A stretch of 64,000 nucleotides of DNA from Arthrobacter sp. UKPF54-2. Its GTDB lineage: Bacteria > Actinomycetota > Actinomycetes > Actinomycetales > Micrococcaceae. Below are positions 9,104 through 17,456 of the stretch, piece by piece; the first letter of the stretch is position 1, and the number at the start of each line of letters is the position of its first letter. Position numbers and translations under genes: made by a program. The stretch lies in assembly GCF_007858535.1 (NCBI RefSeq), contig NZ_CP040174.1:1736001-1800000 (forward strand). The letters are read 5' to 3'. A model generated the notes under the pieces. That model was not told where the DNA came from. It saw only the letters and a list, made by a program, of their open reading frames with translations, and did no database searches.

Positions 9104-9534
9104 GGCGCCGTGCCGCCGCACCCGCTGCGCTCGCCGTCGTGCTGCTGCTGGTGGGGTGCGCGGGGCCGCCCGACGCGGCGGACCGCAGCTACCGGGGCAT
9201 GCTTTCGACGTCGGCCGCGGCGCCGGGTGCGCCCTCCGCCGCGCCGCCGCAGACGCTGGGACAGCCGGTGGTGGCGTGGGTGGACAGGCCCCGGCGGTTC
9301 GGCATCACCCTCTGGGGAAGCTCCAGTTGCCCGGCCATCCCGTCCCGGATCGAAGCGGCCGCCCCCGACCGGGTCAGCATCCGGATCGAACCGTCCGCCG
9401 GAAACCCCTGCACCGCGGACCTGGCGCCGACCTCGCACGAATTCGGCATCCCGCCCGGTGCGGGCACACTCCCGCTGACCATCACCCTGGTTTACGCGCA
9501 GGGCGAAAGGACCCGCACGCTGGTGCTGGAGTGA
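9100..9534 (+). CDS. Small putative lipoprotein
   Basis: 144 residues with a lipoprotein signal: basic start MRRRAAAP, hydrophobic ALAVVLLLVG, and Cys at about residue 22 (LLVGC). The mature part is short, with two further cysteines (SSSCP and GNPC) that could form a disulfide, and beta-rich character. No named domain is recognised. I chose GTG 9100 because it overlaps the upstream TGA; GTG 9091 is an alternative giving three extra residues. It was probably translated from the same mRNA as the 218-aa protein. Confidence 0.6.
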   Translation: MRRRAAAPAALAVVLLLVGCAGPPDAADRSYRGMLSTSAAAPGAPSAAPPQTLGQPVVAWVDRPRRFGITLWGSSSCPAIPSRIEAAAPDRVSIRIEPSAGNPCTADLAPTSHEFGIPPGAGTLPLTITLVYAQGERTRTLVLE

Positions 9535-9683
9535 CGGCCAGTCAGCTAGTGATCGGTCCTGCACTTGGCTAGGGTGAGATGGAGTTGTGACATCCGATGG
9601 GGGCAACAGGACCGCTGGCGGTCCTGTTTTTGCCTGCCGTTAGGCGGCACCGTCCAGGGTGCGGCCACGCTAAGGAGAACAGA

Positions 9684-11087
9684 ATGAACGAGCAAAGCAA
9701 CGGGCAGCTCAATGCGCCCTCCCGCAACGACGCGACGGCCGGCCCGGCGCAGGCCGGCGGGCAGGCGGAACAGCCCCGCTTCACCGTGGACAAGCCAAAC
9801 GCGAAAAACAACGAGGCCGTCCTGGGGCCCTTCACCGTCCGGGACCTCACCGTCTTCGGGTCCACGCTGGTTCTCTTCATTGCCTCCCTGATCCCGATGT
9901 TCGCCATCCGGTACAACCTCTGGAACCTGGGCAGCCTATTCTTCCTGGGCCTGGGGATCCTGCTGCCGCTGATCGTCGCGGCCCTCTTCGTGGCACGCCG
10001 GGTCAGCCCGGGCACCAAAATCCGGATCGGCTCCCTCTCGGTCGACCAGTTCGCCTCCGTTGTGGCGTCGTTCAGCCTGGCCTTCTTCTTCCTGGCCGCC
10101 GCCGGCGCCTTTGTGCCCAGCATGCTGTTGGGCCTGCTCGGAGCCCTCGGACTCTTCACCGCCACCGTGCTGGCACGGCTGATTCCGGTCCTCGCCGGCG
10201 ACTTCCTGCACCGCGCCGAAACCCCGGCCCATGTTGTGGCCCGCGAAGCCGCCGAGCCGGTGCGCAAGCCGCGCGCCCCCAAGGCGCCCAAGGCCCCGAA
10301 GGCCGCCGGCGAGGCCGCGGCCGCCAAGCAGGGAACCAGCCCGCTGGCCGGCTGGGCCAAGAAGATTGTCCCGGGCAAGCAGGCCGACGGCTCGGAGCAC
10401 GCAGCGCGCGGCCATGAAACCCACGGAGCATCGACTGCTGCCGCCGCCGGTGCGGCCGGTATCGCCGCCGGTGCCGCCGCCGGTGCCGCGGCGGCCCACG
10501 GCCGTCCCGCGGCCGAAGAGCCGGCAACCCAGGCGCACGGCGTCGTGCCCGCAGCCTCCCCGACCCCGACGGCGGCCTACACCCCGGCGGCCCCCGCCGC
10601 TCCGGCGGCCGCTTCTCATCCCGCGGCAGACGCGGAACCGTCCGCCGCCGAGCAGACCCAGGCTGCGGCAGCACCGAACGCCCCTGCAGCGCAGGGCGCC
10701 CCCGCAGTGCAGGGCGCCCCCGCCGAACAGCGCGCGGGCCTGGAAGAGACCCAGGCGGCCGCGGTCCCGGCAGCGGCAGCGCCGGCCGCGGCAGGCCACG
10801 AGGCGCCCACCGCGCTCACACCCCAGGTCCGTTCGCAGGAACCGATCGGCGCCACGGTGGATCCGGCGAGCCGGCCCGCGGCCCAGCAGCCCGCCTACGA
10901 GGCGTTCTGGTTCGCCGTCGCCCAGCCCCGCACCGCCGTGGACGAGCACACCGGAGCGCCGGCGTTCGTCGTCGAGCCCGGCGGCTGGGTTCTCGCCCTG
11001 GAAGACCGCGGCCACGAGTTCCTGGTCCAGCACACGGACGGCCGCGTCGGTGTGCTGCGGGACCTGAGCAACATCGAACGCGGCTAG
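9684..11087 (+). CDS. Membrane protein with long Ala/Pro-rich linker
   Basis: 467 residues in three parts: a hydrophilic N-terminus ending in NEAVLGPFTVRDLTVFGS; about four transmembrane segments between residues ~58 and 165; and a ~200-residue Ala/Pro/Gln-rich, Lys-poor linker leading to a C-terminal ~60-residue domain (YEAFWFAVAQ ... FVVEPGGWVLALEDRGHEFLVQ ... GVLRDLSNIERG). The C-terminal part resembles domains seen on other actinobacterial membrane proteins but has no assigned role. ATG 9684 has an AAGGAG SD at 9672. It lies 7 bp before nth and probably shares its transcript. Confidence 0.65.
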   Translation: MNEQSNGQLNAPSRNDATAGPAQAGGQAEQPRFTVDKPNAKNNEAVLGPFTVRDLTVFGSTLVLFIASLIPMFAIRYNLWNLGSLFFLGLGILLPLIVAALFVARRVSPGTKIRIGSLSVDQFASVVASFSLAFFFLAAAGAFVPSMLLGLLGALGLFTATVLARLIPVLAGDFLHRAETPAHVVAREAAEPVRKPRAPKAPKAPKAAGEAAAAKQGTSPLAGWAKKIVPGKQADGSEHAARGHETHGASTAAAAGAAGIAAGAAAGAAAAHGRPAAEEPATQAHGVVPAASPTPTAAYTPAAPAAPAAASHPAADAEPSAAEQTQAAAAPNAPAAQGAPAVQGAPAEQRAGLEETQAAAVPAAAAPAAAGHEAPTALTPQVRSQEPIGATVDPASRPAAQQPAYEAFWFAVAQPRTAVDEHTGAPAFVVEPGGWVLALEDRGHEFLVQHTDGRVGVLRDLSNIERG

Positions 11088-11094
11088 CCGGACC

Positions 11095-12021
11095 ATGGCC
11101 ACCGAACCCGGGAGCGCCGCGGGGGTGCCGGCCGAGGGGCCCGCCGCGGGGCCCGGCGCGGTGCCCGTCGCGGCGGCCGGCGGCGCGCGGACCGGGGGCA
11201 TGCGGCCCGGGGGCGCCAAGTCCCGCAGGACCCTGGCATCCGGGGAGACACTGCTGGGGCGCAAACGCCGTGCCCGCCGGATCAACAAGGCGCTGGCCGA
11301 GCAGTACCCCTACGCGCATGCGGAACTGGATTTCCGCAGCCCGTTCGAACTCGTGGTGGCCACCGTGCTCTCTGCCCAGACCACGGACGTGCTGGTCAAC
11401 CAGATCACGCCGGCCCTGTTTGCCCGGTACCCGGATGCCCGCAGCATGGCCGAAGCCGAGCCCGCCGAGCTGGAAGCCATCATCAAGCCCACCGGGTTTT
11501 TCCGGGCCAAGGCGCGGAACCTGATGGCGCTGTGCACCAAGCTCGTGGACGACTATGACGGCGAAGTGCCCGGCCGGCTGGAAGACCTGGTGAAGCTGCC
11601 CGGCGTCGGCCGGAAGACGGCCAACGTCGTCCTGGGCAACGCCTTCGGCGTCCCGGGGATCACGGTGGACACCCACTTTGGCCGGCTGGCCCGCCGCTTC
11701 GGCTGGACGGAGTCGGACGATCCGGTCCGGATCGAGTCCGACGTCGCCGAGCTGTTCGAGCCCAGGGACTGGACCATGCTTTCGCACCGGGTGGTCTTCC
11801 ACGGCCGGCGCGTCTGCCATTCGCGGAAGCCGGCCTGCGGCGCCTGCGCGGTGGCGAACTGGTGCCCCAGCTACGGTGAGGGCGAGACGGACCGGGAGAA
11901 GGCCAAAAAGCTGCTGAAATACGAGCTGGCGCCGGGGCAGGAGGACCTGCTGGCGAAGCTGCTGGCGGAAACCCACCGCGCCGCCGAAATCCGGATGGAA
12001 TCGCAGCGGAGGCCGCGGTGA
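11095..12021 (+). CDS. nth: Endonuclease III
   Basis: 308-residue bifunctional DNA glycosylase/AP lyase for oxidised pyrimidines. The helix-hairpin-helix LPGVGRKTANVVLG carries the catalytic Lys174, and Asp192 lies in TVDTHFGRLARR. The [4Fe-4S] cluster ligands are C241-X6-C248-X2-C251-X5-C257. The first ~45 residues are Gly/Ala/Pro-rich and absent from typical Nth, so translation may really begin further in, for example at the Met at residue 36. It overlaps the following CoA-type Nudix gene by 4 bp, the same order as in mycobacteria. Confidence 0.94.
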   Translation: MATEPGSAAGVPAEGPAAGPGAVPVAAAGGARTGGMRPGGAKSRRTLASGETLLGRKRRARRINKALAEQYPYAHAELDFRSPFELVVATVLSAQTTDVLVNQITPALFARYPDARSMAEAEPAELEAIIKPTGFFRAKARNLMALCTKLVDDYDGEVPGRLEDLVKLPGVGRKTANVVLGNAFGVPGITVDTHFGRLARRFGWTESDDPVRIESDVAELFEPRDWTMLSHRVVFHGRRVCHSRKPACGACAVANWCPSYGEGETDREKAKKLLKYELAPGQEDLLAKLLAETHRAAEIRMESQRRPR

Positions 12022-12698
12022 CCGCCCGCCAGGACCTGGTCGACCTCGTGGCCGCGGTGGAGGCCGGAACGGCGCCGGCCCCGGACCCGCGCTGGCGCGA
12101 GCTGGCCGTGGAGCCCGGCGAGCGGGTGCGCCGCGCGGCCGTGCTGATGCTTTTCGGGTCCCTGGACGACGTCCCCGCGACCTCCGTCAAGTTGCTGGCG
12201 CCGGCGGACCTGGACGTGCTGTTGCTCCAGCGCGCGCAAACCCTTGATGACCACCCCGGCCAGGTCGCATTCCCGGGCGGCGGCATCGACCCCGGTGAAA
12301 CCGTCGTCGAGGCCGCCCTCCGCGAGGCCGAAGAGGAAACCGGCCTGGACCCGCGCGGTGTGGAGGTCCTCGGCGTGATGCCGGAACTGGCCCTGCCGCG
12401 CGGGAACTTCCTGGTAACCCCCGTCCTGGCCTGGTGGGCCTCGCAGTCGCCCGTCCGGGTGGTGGACTACGGCGAGTCCGCCCAGGTCTTCCGGGTCCCG
12501 GTGCGGGACCTGCTCGACCCCGACAACCGGGTCATGGCGACCGTCAGCCGGGCCGGGCAGACGTTCCAGAGCCCGGCCTTTACCGTCAACGGTGTGGTGG
12601 TGTGGGGCTTCACCGGGATGATCCTCAACCAGCTGTTCGACCAGTTGGGCTGGGCCGTCCCTTGGGACCGCACCCGCCTCCACGGGATCGACGTCTAG
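12018..12698 (+). CDS. CoA pyrophosphatase-type Nudix hydrolase
   Basis: 226 residues. The Nudix box is in GGGIDPGETVVEAALREAEE followed by ETGLDP, preceded by HPGQVAFPGG, the arrangement seen in NUDT7/CoA pyrophosphatases (mycobacterial counterpart Rv3672c). These enzymes cleave CoA or its derivatives to phosphopantetheine and 3',5'-ADP. The N-terminus carries RRAAVLMLFGSL and a DVLLLQRAQTLDDH segment. The GTG start lies in the last codons of nth, giving a 4-bp overlap. Substrate is inferred from family only. Confidence 0.82.
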   Translation: MTARQDLVDLVAAVEAGTAPAPDPRWRELAVEPGERVRRAAVLMLFGSLDDVPATSVKLLAPADLDVLLLQRAQTLDDHPGQVAFPGGGIDPGETVVEAALREAEEETGLDPRGVEVLGVMPELALPRGNFLVTPVLAWWASQSPVRVVDYGESAQVFRVPVRDLLDPDNRVMATVSRAGQTFQSPAFTVNGVVVWGFTGMILNQLFDQLGWAVPWDRTRLHGIDV

Positions 12699-12741
12699 CA
12701 GTACTGGCCCGGCACGTTGGTGAGACCGCGGGCGCAGTGCG

Positions 12742-13038
12742 TCAGCGCGATGTTACGAGCGGGCCGGGTCGTGCCGCGGCTGGCCTGCCGGGCGCCTTCG
12801 CGGCGGCCGGTTTGGCGGCCGGCTTGGAGGGTGCGCCCGGCCTGCCGGGCGTCTTCGCAGCGGAGTGGTCCACGACCAGCCCGGTGGCGGCGTTCTCCCG
12901 CACCGCGGTGATGCCCGCGGCCGCCCCCTTGATGGAGCTGAAAAGCGGTGACACAGCAACAACTGTCCCGTCCGGTGCCGTCAGCCTGAAAAAATACGAC
13001 TCTTCTCCGGCCGCTGCAATCTCGAATACGCCAGCCAC
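12742..13038 (-). CDS. DUF1508 (YegP-like) protein
   Basis: 98 residues. The first half is one copy of the DUF1508 beta-hairpin motif: FEIAAAGEESYFFRLTAPDG followed by FSSIKGAAAGITAVRENA. The second half is a basic Ala/Pro/Lys tail (KPAAKPAAAKAPGRPAAARP), which could bind nucleic acid or be disordered. The family has no firm function. GTG 13038 is preceded by a GGGAGG SD. It is isolated between two convergently or tandemly placed genes. Confidence 0.75.
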   Translation of the reverse strand: MAGVFEIAAAGEESYFFRLTAPDGTVVAVSPLFSSIKGAAAGITAVRENAATGLVVDHSAAKTPGRPGAPSKPAAKPAAAKAPGRPAAARPGPLVTSR

Positions 13039-13205
13039 GCTGCTGCCTCCCCCCTTCCCTGCCTCATTGCTTTGCGCCGGCGGATCATTCGGGATCGTCG
13101 CCGGCCTTTTCGAGCGTAACGGGGCTCACAGAGCGGGCGCAACGCTACTGGCGGGTACGTTACCCCGGGCGTCCGGCCCGGCGCCGGGCGGCAGTTTCAT
13201 ATCTG

Positions 13206-14915
13206 CTATTTGGCGTTGTCGTAGGAGTCGACGACGGCGACGCTCACCGGAAACTCCACCGGAATCCTGCCGAACAACAGCTCCTTGGCGGCCGCCGCGG
13301 AGTCCTCGATGGCCCGGACACTGGCCTCCACGGCGGCCTCGGGGCAGTGGACCATGACCTCGTCATGCAGGAAGAACACCAGCTCGCCGGCCGGGGCGCC
13401 GTCCGCGCGAAGGGTCCGCAGCCGGCGTCGTAGTTCCGCCAGCCAGCAGGCGGCCCAGTCGGCGGCCGAACCCTGCACCACGAAGTTCCGGGTAAACCTC
13501 CCGCGCGAACGGGCGAGGGCCTCGGCCCGGCGCTGTTCCTCCGCGGTGGTGGATTGCTGGCTGCGCAGCCAGCGTTCGGAGGGCGGCGGGCTGCTGCGGC
13601 CGAGCCGGGAGGTGACGGTCTTGCCGGCCTCGCCGTCGCGGGCGGCCTGCTCCACGAAGCCGACCGCGCGCGGGTAGGTGCGCGCCAGCTGCGGCATCAG
13701 CCGCCCGGATTCGCCGGTGGTGGCGCCGTAAATGGCGCCGAGCAGGGCGACCTTGGCCTTGGCCCGGTCGCCGCCGAAGCCCTGCGCCGCGATGCCGGCG
13801 TACAGGTCCTTGTCGCGGGCGGCCTCCGCCATCCTGGAGTCCTGGGCCAAGGCGACCAGCACGCGCGGCTCGAGCTGGGAGGCGTCGGCGACGATGAGTT
13901 TGTGGCCCGGGTCGGCGTGGACGGCGCCGCGGATCTGCCGGGGGATCTGCAGGGCGCCGCCGCCGCGCGAGGCCCAGCGCCCGGATACCACGCCGCCCAC
14001 CACGTATTCGGGCTGGAAGCGGCCGTTCTTGACCCAGGCGTCCAGCCAAGCCCAGCCGTTCGCGGCGTGCAGCCGGGCGAGTTTCTTGTAGGCCAGCAGC
14101 GGTTCGATCGCCGGGTGGCTGGATTCCTTCAACTCCCACTGCCGCGTGCTTTTGACCTCGATGCCGTTCCGGTGGAGGGCGCGCATTAGGTCCTGCGGCG
14201 AATCCGGGTTCAGCGCCGGGGAGTGCAGCAGGGTCCGGAGCTCCGTGTTGAGCGCCTCGAGCTTGGCCGGCCGGTGGCCCTGGGGCGGACGCGGGCCGAG
14301 GTAGTCGGCGAGGATCCGCTCGTGCAGTTCCTCGCGCCACGGCACGCCGGTGTGCTGCATCTCGGCGGCGATCATGGCGGCGGCGGACTCGGCGGCGAGC
14401 AGGAGCTGGAGCCTTTGCTTGCGACGGTCGCCGTCTGGGGCGACCGAGCCGACGGCCTCCTGCTGCGCGGCGTACTCGGCGCGGAGCTCCTCGGGGGAGT
14501 GCCTTGGCGCGGCGCGCAGCCCGGGGTCATCGAACAGGGCGCCTTGGTCCGCGGGCGGGGGAGGCGGCTGCAGTGCCCGCGGCGGCTGCTGGACGTCGTC
14601 GTCCTGGGTCAGCTTCTCCGCGTTGCGGGCGTACTCGGTGTGGGCGGTGAACTCCGAGTGGGCCAGGATCGCGCCGCACAGAGTCAGGTCGTAGCAGCGT
14701 TCCAGCTCGACGCCGGCGGCCAGCAGGGCCGGGTACCAGTCCTGCGTGCGGTGCCAGATCCAGCGCGGACGCTGCAGTTCCAGCTGGCGCACGACGCCGG
14801 CCAGCTCAGCGGCGCTGACCAGACGCGGTTCGGGGGCCGCGGGGTCGGGGGCGCCCGACGGCGTGAGCTGTTGGAGGGCTGCGCCGTCGGCGTGGGCGGC
14901 GAGCAGCAGGTACAT
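13206..14915 (-). CDS. Short family A DNA polymerase with degenerate exonuclease domain
   Basis: 569 residues. The C-terminal two-thirds is a pol A palm/fingers domain: motif A DASQLEPRVLVALAQD near 341-356, motif B KVALLGAIYGATTG near 386-399 and motif C FFLHDEVMVHCP near 512-523, so the polymerase centre looks intact. The N-terminal ~200 residues sit where the 3'-5' exonuclease would be, but I find no DxE exonuclease motif, and there is a Pro-rich linker. Actinobacteria carry such an enzyme in addition to normal PolA; its role is probably in repair. ATG 14915 has a CAGAAT -10 seven nt upstream. Confidence 0.82.
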   Translation of the reverse strand: MYLLLAAHADGAALQQLTPSGAPDPAAPEPRLVSAAELAGVVRQLELQRPRWIWHRTQDWYPALLAAGVELERCYDLTLCGAILAHSEFTAHTEYARNAEKLTQDDDVQQPPRALQPPPPPADQGALFDDPGLRAAPRHSPEELRAEYAAQQEAVGSVAPDGDRRKQRLQLLLAAESAAAMIAAEMQHTGVPWREELHERILADYLGPRPPQGHRPAKLEALNTELRTLLHSPALNPDSPQDLMRALHRNGIEVKSTRQWELKESSHPAIEPLLAYKKLARLHAANGWAWLDAWVKNGRFQPEYVVGGVVSGRWASRGGGALQIPRQIRGAVHADPGHKLIVADASQLEPRVLVALAQDSRMAEAARDKDLYAGIAAQGFGGDRAKAKVALLGAIYGATTGESGRLMPQLARTYPRAVGFVEQAARDGEAGKTVTSRLGRSSPPPSERWLRSQQSTTAEEQRRAEALARSRGRFTRNFVVQGSAADWAACWLAELRRRLRTLRADGAPAGELVFFLHDEVMVHCPEAAVEASVRAIEDSAAAAKELLFGRIPVEFPVSVAVVDSYDNAK

Positions 14916-14922
14916 AGGCTCA

Positions 14923-14928
14923 ATTCTG
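14923..14928 (-). promoter_or_regulatory. -10 element for the short DNA polymerase gene (leaderless)
   Basis: CAGAAT on the minus strand, 7 nt before ATG 14915, with no SD sequence. It matches 4 of 6 positions of TATAAT. Confidence 0.35.
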
Positions 14929-15006
14929 CCCTGGCGGGGCGCCCGGTTTTCCACATAGCCGAAGACCTCGGGCAAGAACAGCGTCCGTAGCCCCCAACGT
15001 GGTGAC

Positions 15007-16170
15007 ATGAGCAGGCATCAACTACCCGAGCCAGTTGCCGGACACCGCCCGTCCCGGCAGTCCGTGTCCAGGGCAGGGCCCCAGTCGGGACCGGACCCTG
15101 CGGCCACCCCCGGGTCGTGGCTTCCCGAAGGGGCGGCGGAGACACTGCTCGTCACGGCCTCCGAGGTCCTGCGCGCCGAAGTGGAGCGCATCGTCGCCGC
15201 GGCCGGGCGCCAGCTGAGCCTGGCCCGCGATGCCACGGAGGCGGCCCCGTACTGGGACACTGCCGGTGCCGTGCTCGTCGGCAGTGACGTCCGGGAACTC
15301 CCGATCCGGCGCCGTGCACCGGCAGTTCTGGTGGGACTGCACGGCGAGGGGGACGGCCTCTGGCAGCTGGCCGCGGTCCTGGGGGCCGAACGGGTGGCCG
15401 TCCTGCCCGAGGGCGGACCTTGGCTAGCCGAGTACCTCAGCCGATCGCACGCCCCGGATCCGGGCGGGCATGTCCTCGGCGTCATTGGCGGCTGCGGCGG
15501 CGCCGGGGCCACCACCGCCGCGATCTGGCTGGCCCAGGCCGCCGCGGGCCTCGGCGCCAGAGTCCTCCTGATCGACGGAGACCCGTGGGGCGGCGGTCTC
15601 GAACTGGCCCTCGCTGCCGAAGAGGAGCCCGGGCTCCGCTGGCCGGACCTCGCCGACGCCAGCGGCAGCATCGACCCGGACCAGCTCCACGAGGCGCTGC
15701 CCGAAGCGGGCGGGTTCTCTTTTCTGTCCTGGCCGGGCACCCGGGAACGGCCGCCGGCCATCGACACGGCCGCGGTCGCCGGGGTGCTCGACGCCGCGCG
15801 TCGCTGCTATGAGCTGGTGGTGCTGGACATCGGGCGCGGACTCGAGCCGCTGCGGACCTTCGCCTGGGAGTGCGACCGCCTTGTCGTTGTGCTGCCCGCC
15901 CAGCTCCGGGCCGCGGTGGCAGCCGCCCGTTTGGTGCCGGAGCTGCCGGCGGTGGAGACGGCGCTGGTGATCCGGACGAAACCCGGGGTCGCTTTCGATT
16001 ACCAGCTTATTTCCCAAGCCGTGGGGCTCCCCGTGCAGGCCATCCTGCCCGAGGTCCGGGGCACGGCCGCCGCCACGGAACTCGGGCGCCTGCTGGACGC
16101 CGGCGGACGGCGCAGCGTGCAACGCTTCACCGAGGGAGTGCTGGCCTTCGGCGCGGACGGGTTCCCGTGA
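15007..16170 (+). CDS. ssd: Ssd/CpaE-like septum-site or pilus-positioning protein
   Basis: 387-residue ParA/MinD-superfamily protein matching the mycobacterial Ssd (Rv3660c) that heads the same tad cluster. The N-terminal ~140 residues look like an atypical receiver domain. The P-loop at about 160-170 reads GGCGGAGATT: the Lys of the deviant Walker A (GGxGKT) is replaced by Ala, so ATP hydrolysis may be lost or altered. A switch-like LLIDGDPWGGGLE follows. CpaE/TadZ proteins localise the pilus machine at the pole. It overlaps tadA by 4 bp. Confidence 0.82.
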   Translation: MSRHQLPEPVAGHRPSRQSVSRAGPQSGPDPAATPGSWLPEGAAETLLVTASEVLRAEVERIVAAAGRQLSLARDATEAAPYWDTAGAVLVGSDVRELPIRRRAPAVLVGLHGEGDGLWQLAAVLGAERVAVLPEGGPWLAEYLSRSHAPDPGGHVLGVIGGCGGAGATTAAIWLAQAAAGLGARVLLIDGDPWGGGLELALAAEEEPGLRWPDLADASGSIDPDQLHEALPEAGGFSFLSWPGTRERPPAIDTAAVAGVLDAARRCYELVVLDIGRGLEPLRTFAWECDRLVVVLPAQLRAAVAAARLVPELPAVETALVIRTKPGVAFDYQLISQAVGLPVQAILPEVRGTAAATELGRLLDAGGRRSVQRFTEGVLAFGADGFP

Positions 16171-17456
16171 GTTCGCTGCTGGCGCCCGACCCGCCGGACC
16201 CGGAGAAACCACGGCTCCGCCGGCAGCTGCGCGGCCCCCAGCGGCGGGTGGATGCGTTGCTGCTTGAAGCGGTCCGCGAATCGGTCATGGCCGACGCCGG
16301 CCCGGTCACGCCGACCCGCGTGGCCGCAGCCGTGCAAGCCAGCGGCAGGCTCCTCGGCACCGCCGGGTCGCTGGCCGCCGTCGAAAGCATCAGCGCCGAA
16401 CTGAACGGGCTGGGACCGCTGCAGCCGTTGACGCGCGACCCGCTCGTGACCGACATCTTCGTCAACGGCCCGGCCTCGGTGTGGCTGGACCGCGGCCGCG
16501 GGCTCGAACGCGCCCCGGTTACCTTTGCCGGCGAGGCCGAGGTCCGGGCCCTGGCGGCCCGGCTGGTGGCCGCCGGCGGACGCCGGCTGGACGACGGTTC
16601 GCCCTGCGTGGATGTCAGGCTCGAAGGCGGGTATCGGGTCCACGCGGTGCTGCCGCCGATCTCCACGGCCGGAACGCTGCTGAGCGTGCGGATCCGGCGC
16701 GGGTCGGTCTTCTCCCTGGACGAGCTCGGCCGTACCGGCATGTTCGGCCCCCTCGTGAAGGAGGTGCTGGAACGCATGGTGGCGTGCCGCCTGAGCTTCC
16801 TGGTCAGCGGCGCGACGGGGTCGGGCAAGACGACACTGCTGGCGACCCTCCTGGGCCTGTGCCGGCCGGGGGAGCGGCTCGTCCTGATCGAGGACGCCTC
16901 GGAACTGAACCCCGTTCATCCGCACGTGGTGTCGCTGGAGTCCCGCCACAGCAACCTCGAGGGCGGCGGCGCCGTCGATCTCGGGGAGCTGGTCCGGCAG
17001 GCACTGCGGATGCGTCCCGACCGGCTGGTGGTGGGGGAGTGCCGCGGCGCGGAGGTCCGGGAACTGCTCTCCGCGATGAACACCGGGCACACCGGTGCCG
17101 GCGGGACCATCCATGCCAACACTGCCGCCGCGGTCCCGGCCCGGCTGACGGCCCTGGGAGCACTCGCGGGAATGGGGCCCGACGCCGTCCGGCTCCAGGC
17201 GGCCAGCGCCCTCGACGTCATTGTCCACCTGGAACGGGCCCGTCACGGCAGGCGAGTAGCGTCCGTCGGGTTGGTCGGGGACAACGGATCTGAACTGGCC
17301 GTCCAGTCGGCCTTGGAAACGATTGACGGCTCGGTCATGTCCGGTCCAGCCTGGCCGGGGCTGGCGTCCCGCCTCGGCATGGATCCGGCTGCCGTGCCAG
17401 GCTGTCCTGGCGCCGCCGGAACTGTCCGGCCCGGCGTGGCCCCAGGCCGGCCATGA
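16167..17456 (+). CDS. tadA: TadA/CpaF-type secretion ATPase
   Basis: 429-residue PilT/GspE-superfamily ATPase that powers assembly of Flp-type pili. An N-terminal helical domain is followed by the Asp/Arg-box region and the catalytic core. Walker A VSGATGSGKTTLL starts near residue 211, the Asp box is VLIEDASEL, Walker B is PDRLVVGECRGAEV, and the His box is GHTGAGGTIHANT. The GTG start overlaps the stop of ssd by 4 bp. It acts at the cytoplasmic face of the membrane with TadB and TadC encoded just downstream. Confidence 0.93.
   Translation: MSSLLAPDPPDPEKPRLRRQLRGPQRRVDALLLEAVRESVMADAGPVTPTRVAAAVQASGRLLGTAGSLAAVESISAELNGLGPLQPLTRDPLVTDIFVNGPASVWLDRGRGLERAPVTFAGEAEVRALAARLVAAGGRRLDDGSPCVDVRLEGGYRVHAVLPPISTAGTLLSVRIRRGSVFSLDELGRTGMFGPLVKEVLERMVACRLSFLVSGATGSGKTTLLATLLGLCRPGERLVLIEDASELNPVHPHVVSLESRHSNLEGGGAVDLGELVRQALRMRPDRLVVGECRGAEVRELLSAMNTGHTGAGGTIHANTAAAVPARLTALGALAGMGPDAVRLQAASALDVIVHLERARHGRRVASVGLVGDNGSELAVQSALETIDGSVMSGPAWPGLASRLGMDPAAVPGCPGAAGTVRPGVAPGRP

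Noticed and set aside
10440..10800. Repetitive GCC-rich stretch
   Set aside because: Codes for the Ala/Pro-rich linker of a membrane protein; low complexity without a fixed unit.
13176..13189. 14-bp perfect palindrome GCCCGGCGCCGGGC between DUF1508 and polymerase genes
   Set aside because: No loop and no U-tract; expected by chance in DNA this GC-rich, so not called a terminator or operator.
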